This document shows, piece after piece, positions 1 to 9,035 of a stretch of DNA of 64,000 nucleotides. Origin of the DNA: CALZIK01 sp945787635 (GTDB lineage Bacteria; Acidobacteriota; Thermoanaerobaculia; Multivoradales; JAHEKO01). The position numbers and the translations under genes are program-made. The notes beneath the pieces are model-generated. The model was not told the DNA's origin. It searched no databases and saw nothing but the letters and a program-made list of their open reading frames with translations. Each line of letters begins with the position of its first letter. Positions within the stretch are counted from its first letter, which is position 1. The stretch is taken from contig CAMYNM010000001.1 of assembly GCA_947259725.1 (NCBI GenBank), positions 558,001 to 622,000 of the forward strand, in the 5' to 3' direction.

Positions 1-125
1 ACGAAGCTGCCGCGCGCCGTCTTGCAGACGTCATAGGTCAACGGCGGTGGCGGCGGCGGAAGCGCGCTCTCCGGCAGAGCCCAGTTCAGCCACAGGCAGT
101 CTTGGATGACGGTGTGAAAGATCAT
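1..125 (-). CDS. Unrecognised protein, N-terminal fragment cut by the window edge
   Basis: An ATG at 125 opens a frame that stays open to the window edge, giving about 41 residues that begin MIFHTVIQDCLWLNWALPES and continue through a run of six prolines to TYDVC. A purine-rich GGGACGG lies 4-5 nt upstream as a possible ribosome binding site. It is on the same strand as the CDGSH gene, 28 nt after that gene's stop, so it is probably the next gene of the same run. The fragment has no signal peptide. I do not recognise the family; the missing C-terminal part would be needed to name it. Confidence 0.5.
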   Translation of the reverse strand, partial: MIFHTVIQDCLWLNWALPESALPPPPPPLTYDVCKTARGSF

Positions 126-153
126 TCGCGCCGTCCCGCTCGGCCTCTTGCGT

Positions 154-396
154 TCAGTCCAGTCGCGAGTGGCTACCGTCGCAGTACGGTTGATTGCCGG
201 TGTGCTTGCATTGACACAGCGCCACTCGCTTCGACTCGGCGAGCTCCAACTTGAGCGGCGAGAACGCCCCCTCTTGTTTGTGCGATCCGTCGCAGAATGG
301 CTGGCTCTTCGAAAGACCACACACACACCACCAGTAGGTGCCCGCCTCGAGCTCGAGCACGGCTGGCAGACGTTCGGCTATCACAGGCTTCGGCAT
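154..396 (-). CDS. CDGSH iron-sulfur domain protein with two motifs
   Basis: 80-residue protein with two consecutive zinc-finger-like CDGSH motifs: CVCGLSKSQPFCDGSH around residues 24-39 and CQCKHTGNQPYCDGSH around 60-75. Each motif supplies three Cys and one His, the ligand set that binds a redox-active, pH-labile [2Fe-2S] cluster in mitoNEET-type proteins. Double-motif small bacterial forms are a known subgroup; their role is electron or cluster transfer, not a defined reaction. The frame is open upstream to 516, but that extension is basic, low in conservation character and overlaps the adenosine deaminase gene, so the ATG at 396 is preferred. It lies 40 nt after the adenosine deaminase stop and is probably in the same transcript. 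Confidence 0.9.
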   Translation of the reverse strand: MPKPVIAERLPAVLELEAGTYWWCVCGLSKSQPFCDGSHKQEGAFSPLKLELAESKRVALCQCKHTGNQPYCDGSHSRLD

Positions 397-436
397 CGCA
401 TGACCCCCTTGTCGATTCTCCCGATCGGCGACAAGC

Positions 437-1486
437 CTATCCCGACGGCGAATCCGGGGACAGCCCGTCTTTCTCGAACCAGGCCGCGAACTCGCCAGCG
501 AGGGTGTCACGCTCACCGGGCGTAAGAAACGCCTGATCGAGGGCGGCAGTGGAAAGACTCGCCACCTCGCGGCGATTCAGAGCCAGCTCTCCGGCCACCA
601 GCTCGAGCTCGCGAGTGAGGCTCGTGTGAAACAGAGCCGGGTCATCGCTGTTGATCGAAAAGGACAGGCCTTCTTCGCGAATCACCCGGATCGGATGCTC
701 GGCAAGTGAGGCAACCAACCCGAGGCACACGTTCGAAGTCGGGTTGACTTCGAGCGGAATCCGCCGTCGCCGAAGCTCGTCGACCAGATCGGGATCGTCC
801 ACTGCCCGAATCCCATGGCCGATGCGCTCCGCCCCGCAAAGCTCGAGCGCCTCCCAAACGGTCGCCGGACCGCTCTGCTCGCCGGCGTGCACAGCCCGAT
901 GCAGCCCCTCGGCCTTCGCCACCTCGAAGTGCTCTCGAAACGGCGCGGCCGCGTGGCTTTCCTTACCCGACAGCCCGATAGCGGCAACGAAATGGTCCCG
1001 GTGACTCAAAGCCCACTCGAGAGTCTGGTCCGCTCGCGACGGATCGACGTTGCGCACGATGTCGGGAATCCAGCGCAACCGCACGCCCAGGTTCCTCTCG
1101 CCGTCCAGCACGGTTTCGGCGAGCGCTTCCGCGACCTCGCCGGCGTTGACGCCGTTGGCGATGTGAGTCGAGATCGTGAAGTGGGCCTCAGTATGGCGGA
1201 TGTTCTGGCGCGCCTGTTCTTCCAGAAACGCCGCGGTGATCAACTGGAAGTCCTCGGGATCCCGCAAGCACCGCGAGATTGTCAGATAGACCTCCAGAAA
1301 GTGATCGAAATCTCGGAACTCGAGCCAGCGCTCGATTCCCGCGACGTCACCAGCCGGCAGCTCGACCGAGCGGCGCTTTGCGAGTTGCAGCAAGGTCGGC
1401 GCCCTGATCGCTCCTTCGAGATGCACGTGCAACTCGACTTTCGGCATGCGCCGAATGAAATCCGACAGCTCGGCGTCGACGCTCAC
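437..1486 (-). CDS. add: Adenosine deaminase
   Basis: 349 residues, the usual length for the adenosine/adenine deaminase family (amidohydrolase TIM barrel, cytosolic). It hydrolytically deaminates adenosine (or adenine in the ADE subgroup) to inosine (or hypoxanthine) plus ammonia. Visible metal and catalytic signatures are the N-terminal HVHLEGA (zinc His pair), VHAGE (zinc His plus Glu proton donor region), RIGHGIR (His base) and SINSDDPALF (Asp pair). NPTSN, which precedes the last metal site, is also present. Adenosine versus adenine specificity cannot be settled by eye. The gene starts 17 nt after coaD and is followed by the CDGSH gene on the same strand, so it belongs to the recN-to-CDGSH run. 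Confidence 0.9.
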   Translation of the reverse strand: MSVDAELSDFIRRMPKVELHVHLEGAIRAPTLLQLAKRRSVELPAGDVAGIERWLEFRDFDHFLEVYLTISRCLRDPEDFQLITAAFLEEQARQNIRHTEAHFTISTHIANGVNAGEVAEALAETVLDGERNLGVRLRWIPDIVRNVDPSRADQTLEWALSHRDHFVAAIGLSGKESHAAAPFREHFEVAKAEGLHRAVHAGEQSGPATVWEALELCGAERIGHGIRAVDDPDLVDELRRRRIPLEVNPTSNVCLGLVASLAEHPIRVIREEGLSFSINSDDPALFHTSLTRELELVAGELALNRREVASLSTAALDQAFLTPGERDTLAGEFAAWFEKDGLSPDSPSG

Positions 1487-1503
1487 TGCCCGACCGGGGC
1501 CCC

Positions 1504-2019
1504 TCAGGGCCGCTGCCCGTCGTCGGCCTCGTGACTCCCGAGCCGCAACGACATCCGCTCGAGAGACATCTCGGGTACCAGGCCTTCAAGGTGCCCGCCG
1601 AGGAAAAACACTTCCTTGACCAGCTTGCTCGAAAGATAGATGTACTCGTGCTTGGGGACCAGGAACACGGTCTCCACCCTCTTGTTGAGCCTCCGATTCA
1701 TCAACGCCATTTGGAACTCGTACTCGAAGTCCGACACGGCCCGCAGACCGCGAACGATCACGTTGGCGCCTTCTCGATCCATGAAATCGACCAACAAGCC
1801 CGAAAAGCTGCCGACCCGGCAGCCGGCCAAGTCGGCTACCTCGCTCCGGATGATCTCGATTCTCTCGGCTACAGTGAACAGCGGGTCTTTGGATTCGTTC
1901 CCCAGAACCGCCACGATGACCTCGTCGAAGAGCGGGCAGCAGCGCTTGATGATGTCCAGATGGCCGTTGTGCAAGGGGTCGAAAGAGCCCGGGTACACCG
2001 CTATTCGAGGTCTGTTCAT
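1504..2019 (-). CDS. coaD: Pantetheine-phosphate adenylyltransferase
   Basis: 171 residues, typical for CoaD (about 160). It transfers AMP from ATP to 4'-phosphopantetheine, giving dephospho-CoA, the penultimate step of CoA biosynthesis in the cytosol. The nucleotidyltransferase HxGH-type motif is seen as YPGSFDPLHNGHLDII at residues 9-24, and the second signature LSSKLVKEV (ISSTxVR-like) lies near residue 128. GLRAVSDFEYEFQMALMNR matches the family's GLR...FEYE...MA.MN segment. The start overlaps the stop of the upstream beta-propeller gene by 4 bp (ATGA at 2019-2016), so translation is probably coupled. The coupling of a housekeeping CoA gene to the protease/propeller pair looks like operon packing, not function. 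Confidence 0.96.
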   Translation of the reverse strand: MNRPRIAVYPGSFDPLHNGHLDIIKRCCPLFDEVIVAVLGNESKDPLFTVAERIEIIRSEVADLAGCRVGSFSGLLVDFMDREGANVIVRGLRAVSDFEYEFQMALMNRRLNKRVETVFLVPKHEYIYLSSKLVKEVFFLGGHLEGLVPEMSLERMSLRLGSHEADDGQRP

Positions 2020-4259
2020 GGCAGCTGGCTCGACAGGTCGAAGGTTACGACATTGAACGCCCTATCGGCGGCCCGCAACAACAGAAGCTGCGACTCGCCG
2101 GGCTTCGGCAACTTGATCGAAAGGGTCTCGTTCACGCTATCGAGCAGGCCGTCTTCCACCTGGGCGGGTATCCATTCGCGAGCGTCGACGCTGAACTGAG
2201 CCTCGGCCAGAGGACTCATGACGTCGTTGAGATCGACGAGCAGAACGCCTGAATCCACGCGTGTGCGGACTACCGTCGGAGGCGTATGATCGATGTAGGC
2301 TGGCTCGCTGTCTCGCTCGCTCCTCAGCGCCGTCTCGCCGGCGTTTTCGTCGCGATCGTAGGCCTCCAGCTTGAAGCGGTAGACCCCATCCGGCAGCGCC
2401 GTAGCGTCGAAGCTGAAGAAATCCTCGTCGATCGGCTCGCCCATCGAAAGCCACGACATCTCCGAGCGATCGCGACGGAAGAAGAGAGCGTATTCAAGAT
2501 CGTCGCCGTTGGGATCTTCGGCTTCCCAGGAAATCGTGCGAAAACCCTGCTTGTGGAGAGTCTTTCGCTGCCGATCGCGATCGCTCTTGACCGATTCAAG
2601 AGTCGAGAAGAAGCCGTCTCGATCGGGCCGGGAGGGTTCAAAGGTCTGGCTCCCGGGCACGAAACCCGGTGGCACGATGACCTCACCGGGTGGAAGAACC
2701 TCGAGCTTCTTGATGCGCGGAGGCAGGTTGCGCTGGCGATAGGAGATCGCGACCCGACTCAGAGTGGGTGACTCGCCATTGCCCGACTCCAATCGGGCCC
2801 GCCACTGCAGATACCGGCCCATGGGAAGTTGGCTCAGTGAGACCTGGCTACCGGTTTGCTCCGCGCTCCAGTCCGACCAGGTACGGTCGGGGTGGGCGCT
2901 CATCCCGGTGCGGGCCGAAAACCCCGCCACGGTGCCCTTCGGCTGGCTCCCCACCCAGCTCAGGGTCCCGAAGCCCGAGGTCTGGGAGGCGTCCAGAACC
3001 GGACTCATGAACGTGCCCTCGCGCTCCGGTTCGCCGACCGCACGAAAGACCGCGGCGGCGTTCGTGGTCGCGTACACCGGGCCGTCCCGGTCGGAAAGAA
3101 TCGCGATTACCTGACGCTCGGTCAGGTCTTTCTCGAGAACCATATGCCCGTCGCGGAAACTGAACACCTTGCCGTCGAGCCCCGTGCCGACCCAGAGCCG
3201 CCCCACCTGCCAGGAAAGGGAGTAGACGGTCTCGGCGTCGAAGCTCCAGACGGTCGAGACGCTGCCATCCGCACCAATGCTCAAAATCTCCGAGCGTGGC
3301 CCTTGAAAGCCCGGCGGCCGGGTACCGGCCGCGGTCGTCGCGGCTTGCGCCGGATCGGGCGTCACCGTCACCGTGACCTGCCCGCCACCCGCCGACGGCT
3401 GGGCGCCGCTCGATGCTGCCGCGCTCTGCGCCCCACCCGGCCGCGCCGAAAGATCGACCTGGCTCGCCTCCGACGCCAGAACCGCCACGTAGCAGATGCC
3501 GCCCGGGCCCTCCGCAAACGCGACCACCTCGGGTTGCGCGGCATCGTAGATCGTCCGCACGTCACCTCGCTCCCCCATTCGCAGTACCAGTCCCTCGCCG
3601 GCCGTGCCGATCAACACATCGCCTCCGCTGAGCGCCTTGAGCGACCTCAGATGGGTATCCTCGCTGTCGAAGATCGTCTCGACATCGCCCGACTTCGAGA
3701 TCCGGAACAGCTTGCCGTCGGTCCCGGTCGCGACCAGCACCGCGTCATCGGGCCGAGCCAGCAGAGCCCAGATGTACTTCTGCTGCGGATCGAAGAGCAC
3801 CGAAGACGAGTCCTTACGAATGCGGTATACCTTGCCGTCCGGCGAGGTGCCGGCGAGAACCGATCCATCGGGCGCTACCGCAACCGCGAACACCTCGGGC
3901 TCGGGGGCCTCGAACAGTGTCGAGATTGTCCCGTCGCGCCCGACCAGAAGCACCTTACCGTCGTTGCCGGTGCCCACCACCCAGCCCTCGGGATGAGCAG
4001 CGGCACTGAGCAGGAACGGCTCGCCCAGTTCCGCAACGCGCTCGGCCCGGTCCGCGAGCGACAGCGTCCCCAGGGGATCCAAAGCGATGCCCTCCAGGGT
4101 GCCTGCGAGGAACTGCTGCTGCGAATCGAGCTCGAAGAACCGTACCCCGGAGCCCCCCGCCTCCGCGGGCCGGGGCGATTCCGGAGCCAGCGGCGCCAGC
4201 GCACCCAGAGCCAGGGCCAAGGCGAGAGTTCGATGCGTGGCCAGCTTGAATTCCATCAT
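2016..4259 (-). CDS. Secreted beta-propeller-like repeat protein
   Basis: 747 residues. An N-terminal signal peptide is visible (hydrophobic ALALALGALAPLA, then a likely cleavage near AEAGG). Residues ~60-400 hold repeated blade-like units with the pattern G.DGKVYRI / GTDGKLFRI / GTGLDGKVFSF, spaced by about 40-50 residues, as in NHL/SMP-30-type propellers. A low-complexity Ala/Pro/Gly linker interrupts the blades near residue 290. Residues ~480-747 look like Ig/fibronectin-like modules (WEAEDPNGDDLEY, YRFKLEAYDRDEN). I infer a periplasmic or outer-surface binding protein; no enzyme motif is visible. Its start overlaps the S55 protease stop by 4 bp and its stop overlaps the coaD start by 4 bp, so the protease and propeller are translationally coupled and may be partners. 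Confidence 0.75.
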   Translation of the reverse strand: MMEFKLATHRTLALALALGALAPLAPESPRPAEAGGSGVRFFELDSQQQFLAGTLEGIALDPLGTLSLADRAERVAELGEPFLLSAAAHPEGWVVGTGNDGKVLLVGRDGTISTLFEAPEPEVFAVAVAPDGSVLAGTSPDGKVYRIRKDSSSVLFDPQQKYIWALLARPDDAVLVATGTDGKLFRISKSGDVETIFDSEDTHLRSLKALSGGDVLIGTAGEGLVLRMGERGDVRTIYDAAQPEVVAFAEGPGGICYVAVLASEASQVDLSARPGGAQSAAASSGAQPSAGGGQVTVTVTPDPAQAATTAAGTRPPGFQGPRSEILSIGADGSVSTVWSFDAETVYSLSWQVGRLWVGTGLDGKVFSFRDGHMVLEKDLTERQVIAILSDRDGPVYATTNAAAVFRAVGEPEREGTFMSPVLDASQTSGFGTLSWVGSQPKGTVAGFSARTGMSAHPDRTWSDWSAEQTGSQVSLSQLPMGRYLQWRARLESGNGESPTLSRVAISYRQRNLPPRIKKLEVLPPGEVIVPPGFVPGSQTFEPSRPDRDGFFSTLESVKSDRDRQRKTLHKQGFRTISWEAEDPNGDDLEYALFFRRDRSEMSWLSMGEPIDEDFFSFDATALPDGVYRFKLEAYDRDENAGETALRSERDSEPAYIDHTPPTVVRTRVDSGVLLVDLNDVMSPLAEAQFSVDAREWIPAQVEDGLLDSVNETLSIKLPKPGESQLLLLRAADRAFNVVTFDLSSQLP

Positions 4260-6166
4260 CCATCGCCTCCGGAGCCGGCGGTGTTGTTCGAGCTTTCACT
4301 CGATGTCGGCGGCGCCGGCTCGGTTTCGGCCTCGGCACCTACCGGTTCTCCTCTTTCAACTTCGAGGTCGACCCTGAGCAACCCCTCGACGGGAGCTTCG
4401 AGCCAGATACCGGCATCCTCGGCGACCGTCATCGCGAGCGGCTTCGCTCCTCCCGACCCGGACGCCGACCAGAGGGACCGGACCGAACCGGGCAGGTCCG
4501 GGAGCACCTCGCCGGCAACCGAGAGGCCCGGCCCCTGAACGATCCCGAGCACCCTCAGCTCGCGCGTCGAATGCAGCGTGTTGAGAAAATCCAGCGCCTG
4601 CCGAAACGTCTTGGGCTCGAGCTGCTCGATCGTCAAGCGCACGGCGTCGGCGCTCTGACCGTCACCGACGAGGAGCATGTAGCGACCGGCGGCGAGATTG
4701 GAGGGGACCTGCAGCTTGATCGGGCGTTTCTGCTTGCCGTCGCGGTATCCGGCGAGGTCCACATTCAGGCGCAGAGTCTCTCCGGGCCGGACCACGGTTC
4801 GCGAGGGGTGCGCACCGACCAGGGTGAGGGTGCGCGGCTGGGGGTGACTCACTATGTCCACCTCAATCTCCCGAATGTCGACTTCGGCGAGGCTGTTGCG
4901 CAGCAGGTAGCTGGTCATGCTGAACAGGTGAATGGCCGCGGCCAACGCGGATCCCGGGCCGTCGAAACTCTGATCGATCGCCAGCGCGCCATCGGAGCCC
5001 AGGTCGAAACGCAACTTCAAGTCGATGCTCTGAGCACCGGCCGATTCGGTCGCCGCGTTGATCGACCCGAGGACCGAGATGGCTGCCAACGCCGGCGTCA
5101 ACGTCGGGATCTTCGCCAATGAAAGCCGTACCGGGCGCTCGGTCTCTCCGTCGAGGCGCACGGTCATGGGAATCGTCGGCGCCACCTTGCCGATCGAGCC
5201 GCGAATCCCGGTCAGATAGTCGAAGTCCACCGCGCCCACGATGGGGCCGAGATTGGCGACCTTGAACGAGTTCCACTGGCTTGACACGACGGTGAGGATC
5301 TCGGCGGACGCCATGGGTATCTCGACCGTGCCGAGTCCAAGAAAAGGGTGGCCGAAAGCCAAAATGGTGTCGCTCGACCTGTCGGACACGGTGCCGGTGG
5401 CCGCCAGCCGAAAGTCCCCGTCCACCAGCACGGCGGCTACTGCGCTCCCGGGCTCGAGTGTCGCCGAGCGCTCCGCCTCCGCCTTCCCCAGGGTACCGGC
5501 CGAAGCCACCGAACCGACCGCCTCTTCGAGAAGACCGCGCGCCGCCGGGCCGAAGCCGACGCTCGCCCATTCGACCGCAGCGGACGCCTCGCCGATTCGG
5601 GCCGGTCTTAGAGCGGCCAGGCTTCGACGAAGATCGGTCTCATCGACCTCCCGACGCAGGAGGCGCTCGACGCTCCAGGGGTCGCCCGCGACTCCCGTCG
5701 CGGCCGTCGCCATTCGATCACGAGGTCGGTCCAGCATGTCTCGCATCGCGCCCGCCGGGGTGATACCCGCGATCGCCTCGTTAGAAAACGGCCAACCAAA
5801 AGAGACTGCTCCCAACAGTTTGCCATCAATGTAGACCGGGCTCCCGCTCATGCCCGCGATCACTCCGCTGGTCTCGAGCCCCTGCCCCGACAGCCGAGCC
5901 AGAACGTAGCTGGTGCTTGGCTGGAGGTTTTGCCACACTCCCAACACCTCGACCTCGAACCTCTCGACCGAAGCTCCTGAAAAGACACTCAACCCGTACC
6001 CTTGCTGGCCTTTGGTGACGTCTTCGAGAGCGAGCACGTCCGGCTCGCCGGTCCAAGGCTCCTGAACCTCGGCCGCTGGAACGGGCGACGCCTCCCCAAG
6101 GGAAAGGGCGAGCACCGCATTGCACAGAAAAATATGCAAGACGCGTAGCTGACGGATACGGAGCAA
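4256..6166 (-). CDS. SpoIVB-type S55 family serine peptidase, secreted
   Basis: 636 residues with an N-terminal hydrophobic signal (HIFLCNAVLALSLGEASPVPA). The S55 signature GMSGSPVYIDGKLLGAVS occurs at about residues 104-121; the Ser of GMSGSP matches the nucleophile of SpoIVB. A GHPF motif (ILAFGHPFLGLG, about residues 270-280) is a candidate for the partner His. SpoIVB itself activates sigma-K processing in sporulating Firmicutes. There is no sporulation context here, so only the peptidase fold is transferred. The C-terminal half (about 400-636) resembles beta-rich surface modules and ends in a Ser/Gly-rich tail. It lies directly after the Sua5 gene and overlaps the propeller gene by ATGA. 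Confidence 0.82.
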   Translation of the reverse strand: MLRIRQLRVLHIFLCNAVLALSLGEASPVPAAEVQEPWTGEPDVLALEDVTKGQQGYGLSVFSGASVERFEVEVLGVWQNLQPSTSYVLARLSGQGLETSGVIAGMSGSPVYIDGKLLGAVSFGWPFSNEAIAGITPAGAMRDMLDRPRDRMATAATGVAGDPWSVERLLRREVDETDLRRSLAALRPARIGEASAAVEWASVGFGPAARGLLEEAVGSVASAGTLGKAEAERSATLEPGSAVAAVLVDGDFRLAATGTVSDRSSDTILAFGHPFLGLGTVEIPMASAEILTVVSSQWNSFKVANLGPIVGAVDFDYLTGIRGSIGKVAPTIPMTVRLDGETERPVRLSLAKIPTLTPALAAISVLGSINAATESAGAQSIDLKLRFDLGSDGALAIDQSFDGPGSALAAAIHLFSMTSYLLRNSLAEVDIREIEVDIVSHPQPRTLTLVGAHPSRTVVRPGETLRLNVDLAGYRDGKQKRPIKLQVPSNLAAGRYMLLVGDGQSADAVRLTIEQLEPKTFRQALDFLNTLHSTRELRVLGIVQGPGLSVAGEVLPDLPGSVRSLWSASGSGGAKPLAMTVAEDAGIWLEAPVEGLLRVDLEVERGEPVGAEAETEPAPPTSSESSNNTAGSGGDG

Positions 6167-6859
6167 CTAGGAGGTCTCCTCCACAGGGATTTCCACAGCG
6201 CTTGCGGAAAAACTCGAATCGATCTCGAGGTGCGTCAGCTCGCGCAGCTCGGCAAGCCCGAGAGCTCCAGCGCGCAGAACCGTCACCCGATCGCCGTCCA
6301 CACGAACCAGCGTCGAGGGCGGCCCTCCCGGAAGCCGCCCCTCATCGATGATCAGACAATTCTCGTCGCCAAGGAGCCCACGAAGCTCCTCCGGGTCCAG
6401 CACCGGCTCCTCACTCGCTAGGTTGGCGCTGGTCGCGGTCAGAGCCATGGCGCCGGCGGCGAGCGTCTCGCGTAACCGGCGGTGGCCGGGTATCCGCACC
6501 GCCAGCTCCGAGCGGCCGGCCGCGGCGGCCAACGGACGGGTGCACGGCACAACCACAGTCAGCGGACCCGGCCAGGCCTGCTCGAGTTTCAACCAGCCCT
6601 TACCGCCGACTCGAGCTCCGAGCGACTCGAGCATCGAGACTGTTCCCACGACCACGGGCAGGGGCTTCGCCGGCGAGCGCCGCTTCAGCCGGTAGATGTT
6701 CGCCACCGCGGATTCGTTTCGGGGGTCGGCGCCAAGCGCGTAGGATGACTCGGTCGGGAACACGACAATTCCACCGTCATGCACGAACTCGGCCAGGAGC
6801 CCAACCGCACTGGCGTCCTCGAGATCTCGCCACGATCGCCGCTCGAGCACGCCGTTCAA
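6167..6859 (-). CDS. tsaC: L-threonylcarbamoyladenylate synthase (Sua5/YrdC/TsaC family)
   Basis: 230 residues with the YrdC fold: GGIVVFPTESSYALGAD near the N terminus, the substrate-binding KRRSPAKPLPVVV, WPGPLTVVVP, and the SAN segment TSANLASEEP. The enzyme makes threonylcarbamoyl-AMP from Thr, bicarbonate and ATP, the first step of t6A modification at tRNA position 37. The length is between short TsaC (about 190) and long Sua5 (about 340), and no separate Sua5 C-terminal domain is evident, so it is the TsaC type with a short tail. It sits 13 nt after recN and abuts the S55 peptidase gene (stop at 6167, next start at 6166). Confidence 0.9.
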   Translation of the reverse strand: MNGVLERRSWRDLEDASAVGLLAEFVHDGGIVVFPTESSYALGADPRNESAVANIYRLKRRSPAKPLPVVVGTVSMLESLGARVGGKGWLKLEQAWPGPLTVVVPCTRPLAAAAGRSELAVRIPGHRRLRETLAAGAMALTATSANLASEEPVLDPEELRGLLGDENCLIIDEGRLPGGPPSTLVRVDGDRVTVLRAGALGLAELRELTHLEIDSSFSASAVEIPVEETS

Positions 6860-6872
6860 AAGCGCGCTCCCG

Positions 6873-8600
6873 TCATCGGGCTGCCGCGATCAGTTCTTCG
6901 GCGTGGGACTTCGACAGATCCGTGATCTTCTCGCCGGCCAGCATCCGGGCCACCTCTTCGACCCGCTTGGACTCCGACAGTCGATCGACCGAGATTCGGG
7001 TGCGCCCGGCGCGGGTCAGTTTGCGCACTCGGAAGTGGTTCTCGGCGTAGCTCGCGACCTGCGGCAGATGCGTCACCGCGAGGATCTGGCCGCCACGAGC
7101 GAGACGCTTGAGCTTGCGGCCGAGCGCCGCCGCTTCCGCGCCGCCGATACCGGCATCGACTTCATCGAAGACACGAACCGGTTCGACCGCTTCTCCCGGA
7201 CCTCGGGAGCCACTCGATTCCACCGCCAGCTGCAGCCCGAGATAGAGCCGCGCCAATTCGCCGCCCGACGCCACTTTTGAAATGGCTCCCGCGGCTTCTC
7301 CAGGATTGGCTCTGAGCTGGAATGTCACACGGTCGATACCGTGGGCGGAGAACTCGACCGGAATGCCTTCGATCTCGAGTCGAGAGTCGTCACGCCGCGT
7401 CCGATCGAGCCGCACCGAAAACTCGGCCTTGCCCATAGCCAGATCGGCCAGCTCCGCGTGGACCCTACCGGCCAGCGACTCGCCCCAAGTGCGCCGCCCG
7501 GCCGACAGCGCCATGGCCGCCCCGCGGTACGCCGCCACTGAGACCGAGAGCTTCGCCTCGAGCTCCGCCCGCCCCTCCTCGTCGGCGGTGAGCTCGCGCA
7601 GTTCGTCTTCGATCCGAGCCCGATGCGCGAGCACCTCCCCGCTGGTGGAGCCGTACTTGCGGAACAAGCGCTCCAGGGTCGCCAGCCGGTCCTCCGCCTC
7701 GTTGAGCCGCATCGGGTCCGCCTCGGCCTTGGAGAGCTGGGAGCGCAGGTCTGCCGCGAGATCCCCGAGCTCGGCCATCATCTCGCGCAAACGCTGGCGC
7801 CACTGCTCGGCCTCCGGCGCCCAGGCCGAGATCTTCTCGAGCGCCCGCGCGCTTCGACCCATCCGGTCGGCGGCCGAATCGTCATCGTCGTAGAGCAGCT
7901 CCAGCGAGCCGCCCAGCCCCTCGGCGATCTGTTCGGCGTTGCGCAAGAAATCACGATCGGAACGCAGCTCCACTTCTTCACCTTCGTTGACGCGGGCGTT
8001 TTCGATCTCACTGATCTGGAAGCGCAGCAAATCAATCCGCTCCAGACGCAGTTTCTCGTTGCCAGTCAGGCGTTCCCAGCGGGACACCGCGACATCGACC
8101 TCGCGACAGTGGTCCCGCACCTTGGCCGCCAGAGCCTCTCCGGCGACGCCGGCGCTCCGGTCCAGCCATTCCCGTTGCAGCTCACTCGAGACCAACCCCA
8201 GCTCTTCACGCTGCGTGTGAATCCGAAGAATGTAGGGCGCCAGCACGGCGAGTAGACGCAGGGTCACCGGTTGATCGTCGATGTAGACCCGGTTTCGACC
8301 CGATCGCGACACCTCGCGCCGCACCACGACCTCGTCGCCCTCGCAGGTCAGGCCGGCCTCTTCGAGAGTCCTGCGCCAGCCGTCGCCGGTGGGCCGAAGC
8401 CTCCCGGTCACCGTCAGCGTTTCCGCTCCCGACCTGATGGCGTCTCCCGCGGCTCGCGCGCCCCCCAAAAGGCCGAGCGCATCGACGACGATCGACTTGC
8501 CCGCACCGGTCTCGCCCGTCAGTACGTTGAGCCCGCCTCCAAACTCGATACCGACCTCTTCGATGATCGCAAGGTTGCGGATGTGCAACTCCATCAGCAC
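6873..8600 (-). CDS. recN: DNA repair protein RecN
   Basis: 575 residues, the family length (about 550). RecN is an SMC-like ATPase acting in double-strand break repair by tethering DNA ends. The Walker A motif is LTGETGAGKSIVVDALGLL at about residues 29-47. A long charged coiled-coil region follows (about 150-370). The ABC signature is ASGGELARLYLGLQL and the Walker B is VRVFDEVDAGIGG (about residues 480-490), then the switch His in QILAVTHLPQVASYA. Two in-frame ATGs (8600 and 8594) are possible starts; the second gives the common MELHIRNLAII N terminus. It follows the YkgJ gene by 15 nt and leads into tsaC. Confidence 0.96.
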   Translation of the reverse strand: MLMELHIRNLAIIEEVGIEFGGGLNVLTGETGAGKSIVVDALGLLGGARAAGDAIRSGAETLTVTGRLRPTGDGWRRTLEEAGLTCEGDEVVVRREVSRSGRNRVYIDDQPVTLRLLAVLAPYILRIHTQREELGLVSSELQREWLDRSAGVAGEALAAKVRDHCREVDVAVSRWERLTGNEKLRLERIDLLRFQISEIENARVNEGEEVELRSDRDFLRNAEQIAEGLGGSLELLYDDDDSAADRMGRSARALEKISAWAPEAEQWRQRLREMMAELGDLAADLRSQLSKAEADPMRLNEAEDRLATLERLFRKYGSTSGEVLAHRARIEDELRELTADEEGRAELEAKLSVSVAAYRGAAMALSAGRRTWGESLAGRVHAELADLAMGKAEFSVRLDRTRRDDSRLEIEGIPVEFSAHGIDRVTFQLRANPGEAAGAISKVASGGELARLYLGLQLAVESSGSRGPGEAVEPVRVFDEVDAGIGGAEAAALGRKLKRLARGGQILAVTHLPQVASYAENHFRVRKLTRAGRTRISVDRLSESKRVEEVARMLAGEKITDLSKSHAEELIAAAR

Positions 8601-8615
8601 GACGCGACGAGGCCC

Positions 8616-8999
8616 TCAGAAATTCCAGGTGGTCGCGATCGTCTCCGGATCATCTTGATGATGACGCTCAAAGCAGAGGAAATCATAGTAGCCGCAGCGC
8701 TTGCTGTCCGGAAAAGCCCGACAGATCTTCGGCCGTGAATCATAAACCGTGCACTGGCGCGACTCGGGATCCAAGAAACGGCAGGCGGTCCCGAAATGCT
8801 CGTCTTTTCGGTGACGCAGAACTCGCTCGCCCTTGGTGTCACCCTTCTTGGTGAGTCGCTCGCGCGCCCGTTTCGGGCTCATCGCAAAGTGCTTCGCCAA
8901 TCGCTTGATGTCGGTCTTGTTCACTGGAATCGCGGCATAGGTGCAGCAATAGGCTGGACACTTGTCGCAGTTGTAGAAGACACGCTCGGTAGGGTTCAT
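8616..8999 (-). CDS. YkgJ-type cysteine cluster protein
   Basis: 127 residues with the putative zinc- or iron-chelating CxxCxxxC...C pattern of the YkgJ family: CDKCPAYCC near residues 11-19, CRFLDPESRQCTVYDSRPKICRAFP near 72-96, and CGYYDFLCFE near the C terminus. The spacing C.FL....C..Y..RP..CR.FP is the family signature. Function is not established; members are thought to bind metal or Fe-S. It is encoded between a Crp/Fnr regulator and recN on the same strand. The ATG at 8999 is the only sensible start. Confidence 0.88.
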   Translation of the reverse strand: MNPTERVFYNCDKCPAYCCTYAAIPVNKTDIKRLAKHFAMSPKRARERLTKKGDTKGERVLRHRKDEHFGTACRFLDPESRQCTVYDSRPKICRAFPDSKRCGYYDFLCFERHHQDDPETIATTWNF

Positions 9000-9035
9000 C
9001 GCGAGATTGCAGCGTCGGTGGGCGGCATCGAGGCG

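Noticed and set aside
2856..4538. 560-residue plus-strand open frame
   Set aside because: It is antisense to the beta-propeller gene, Arg/Pro/His-rich and without family features; long antisense frames are common in GC-rich DNA.
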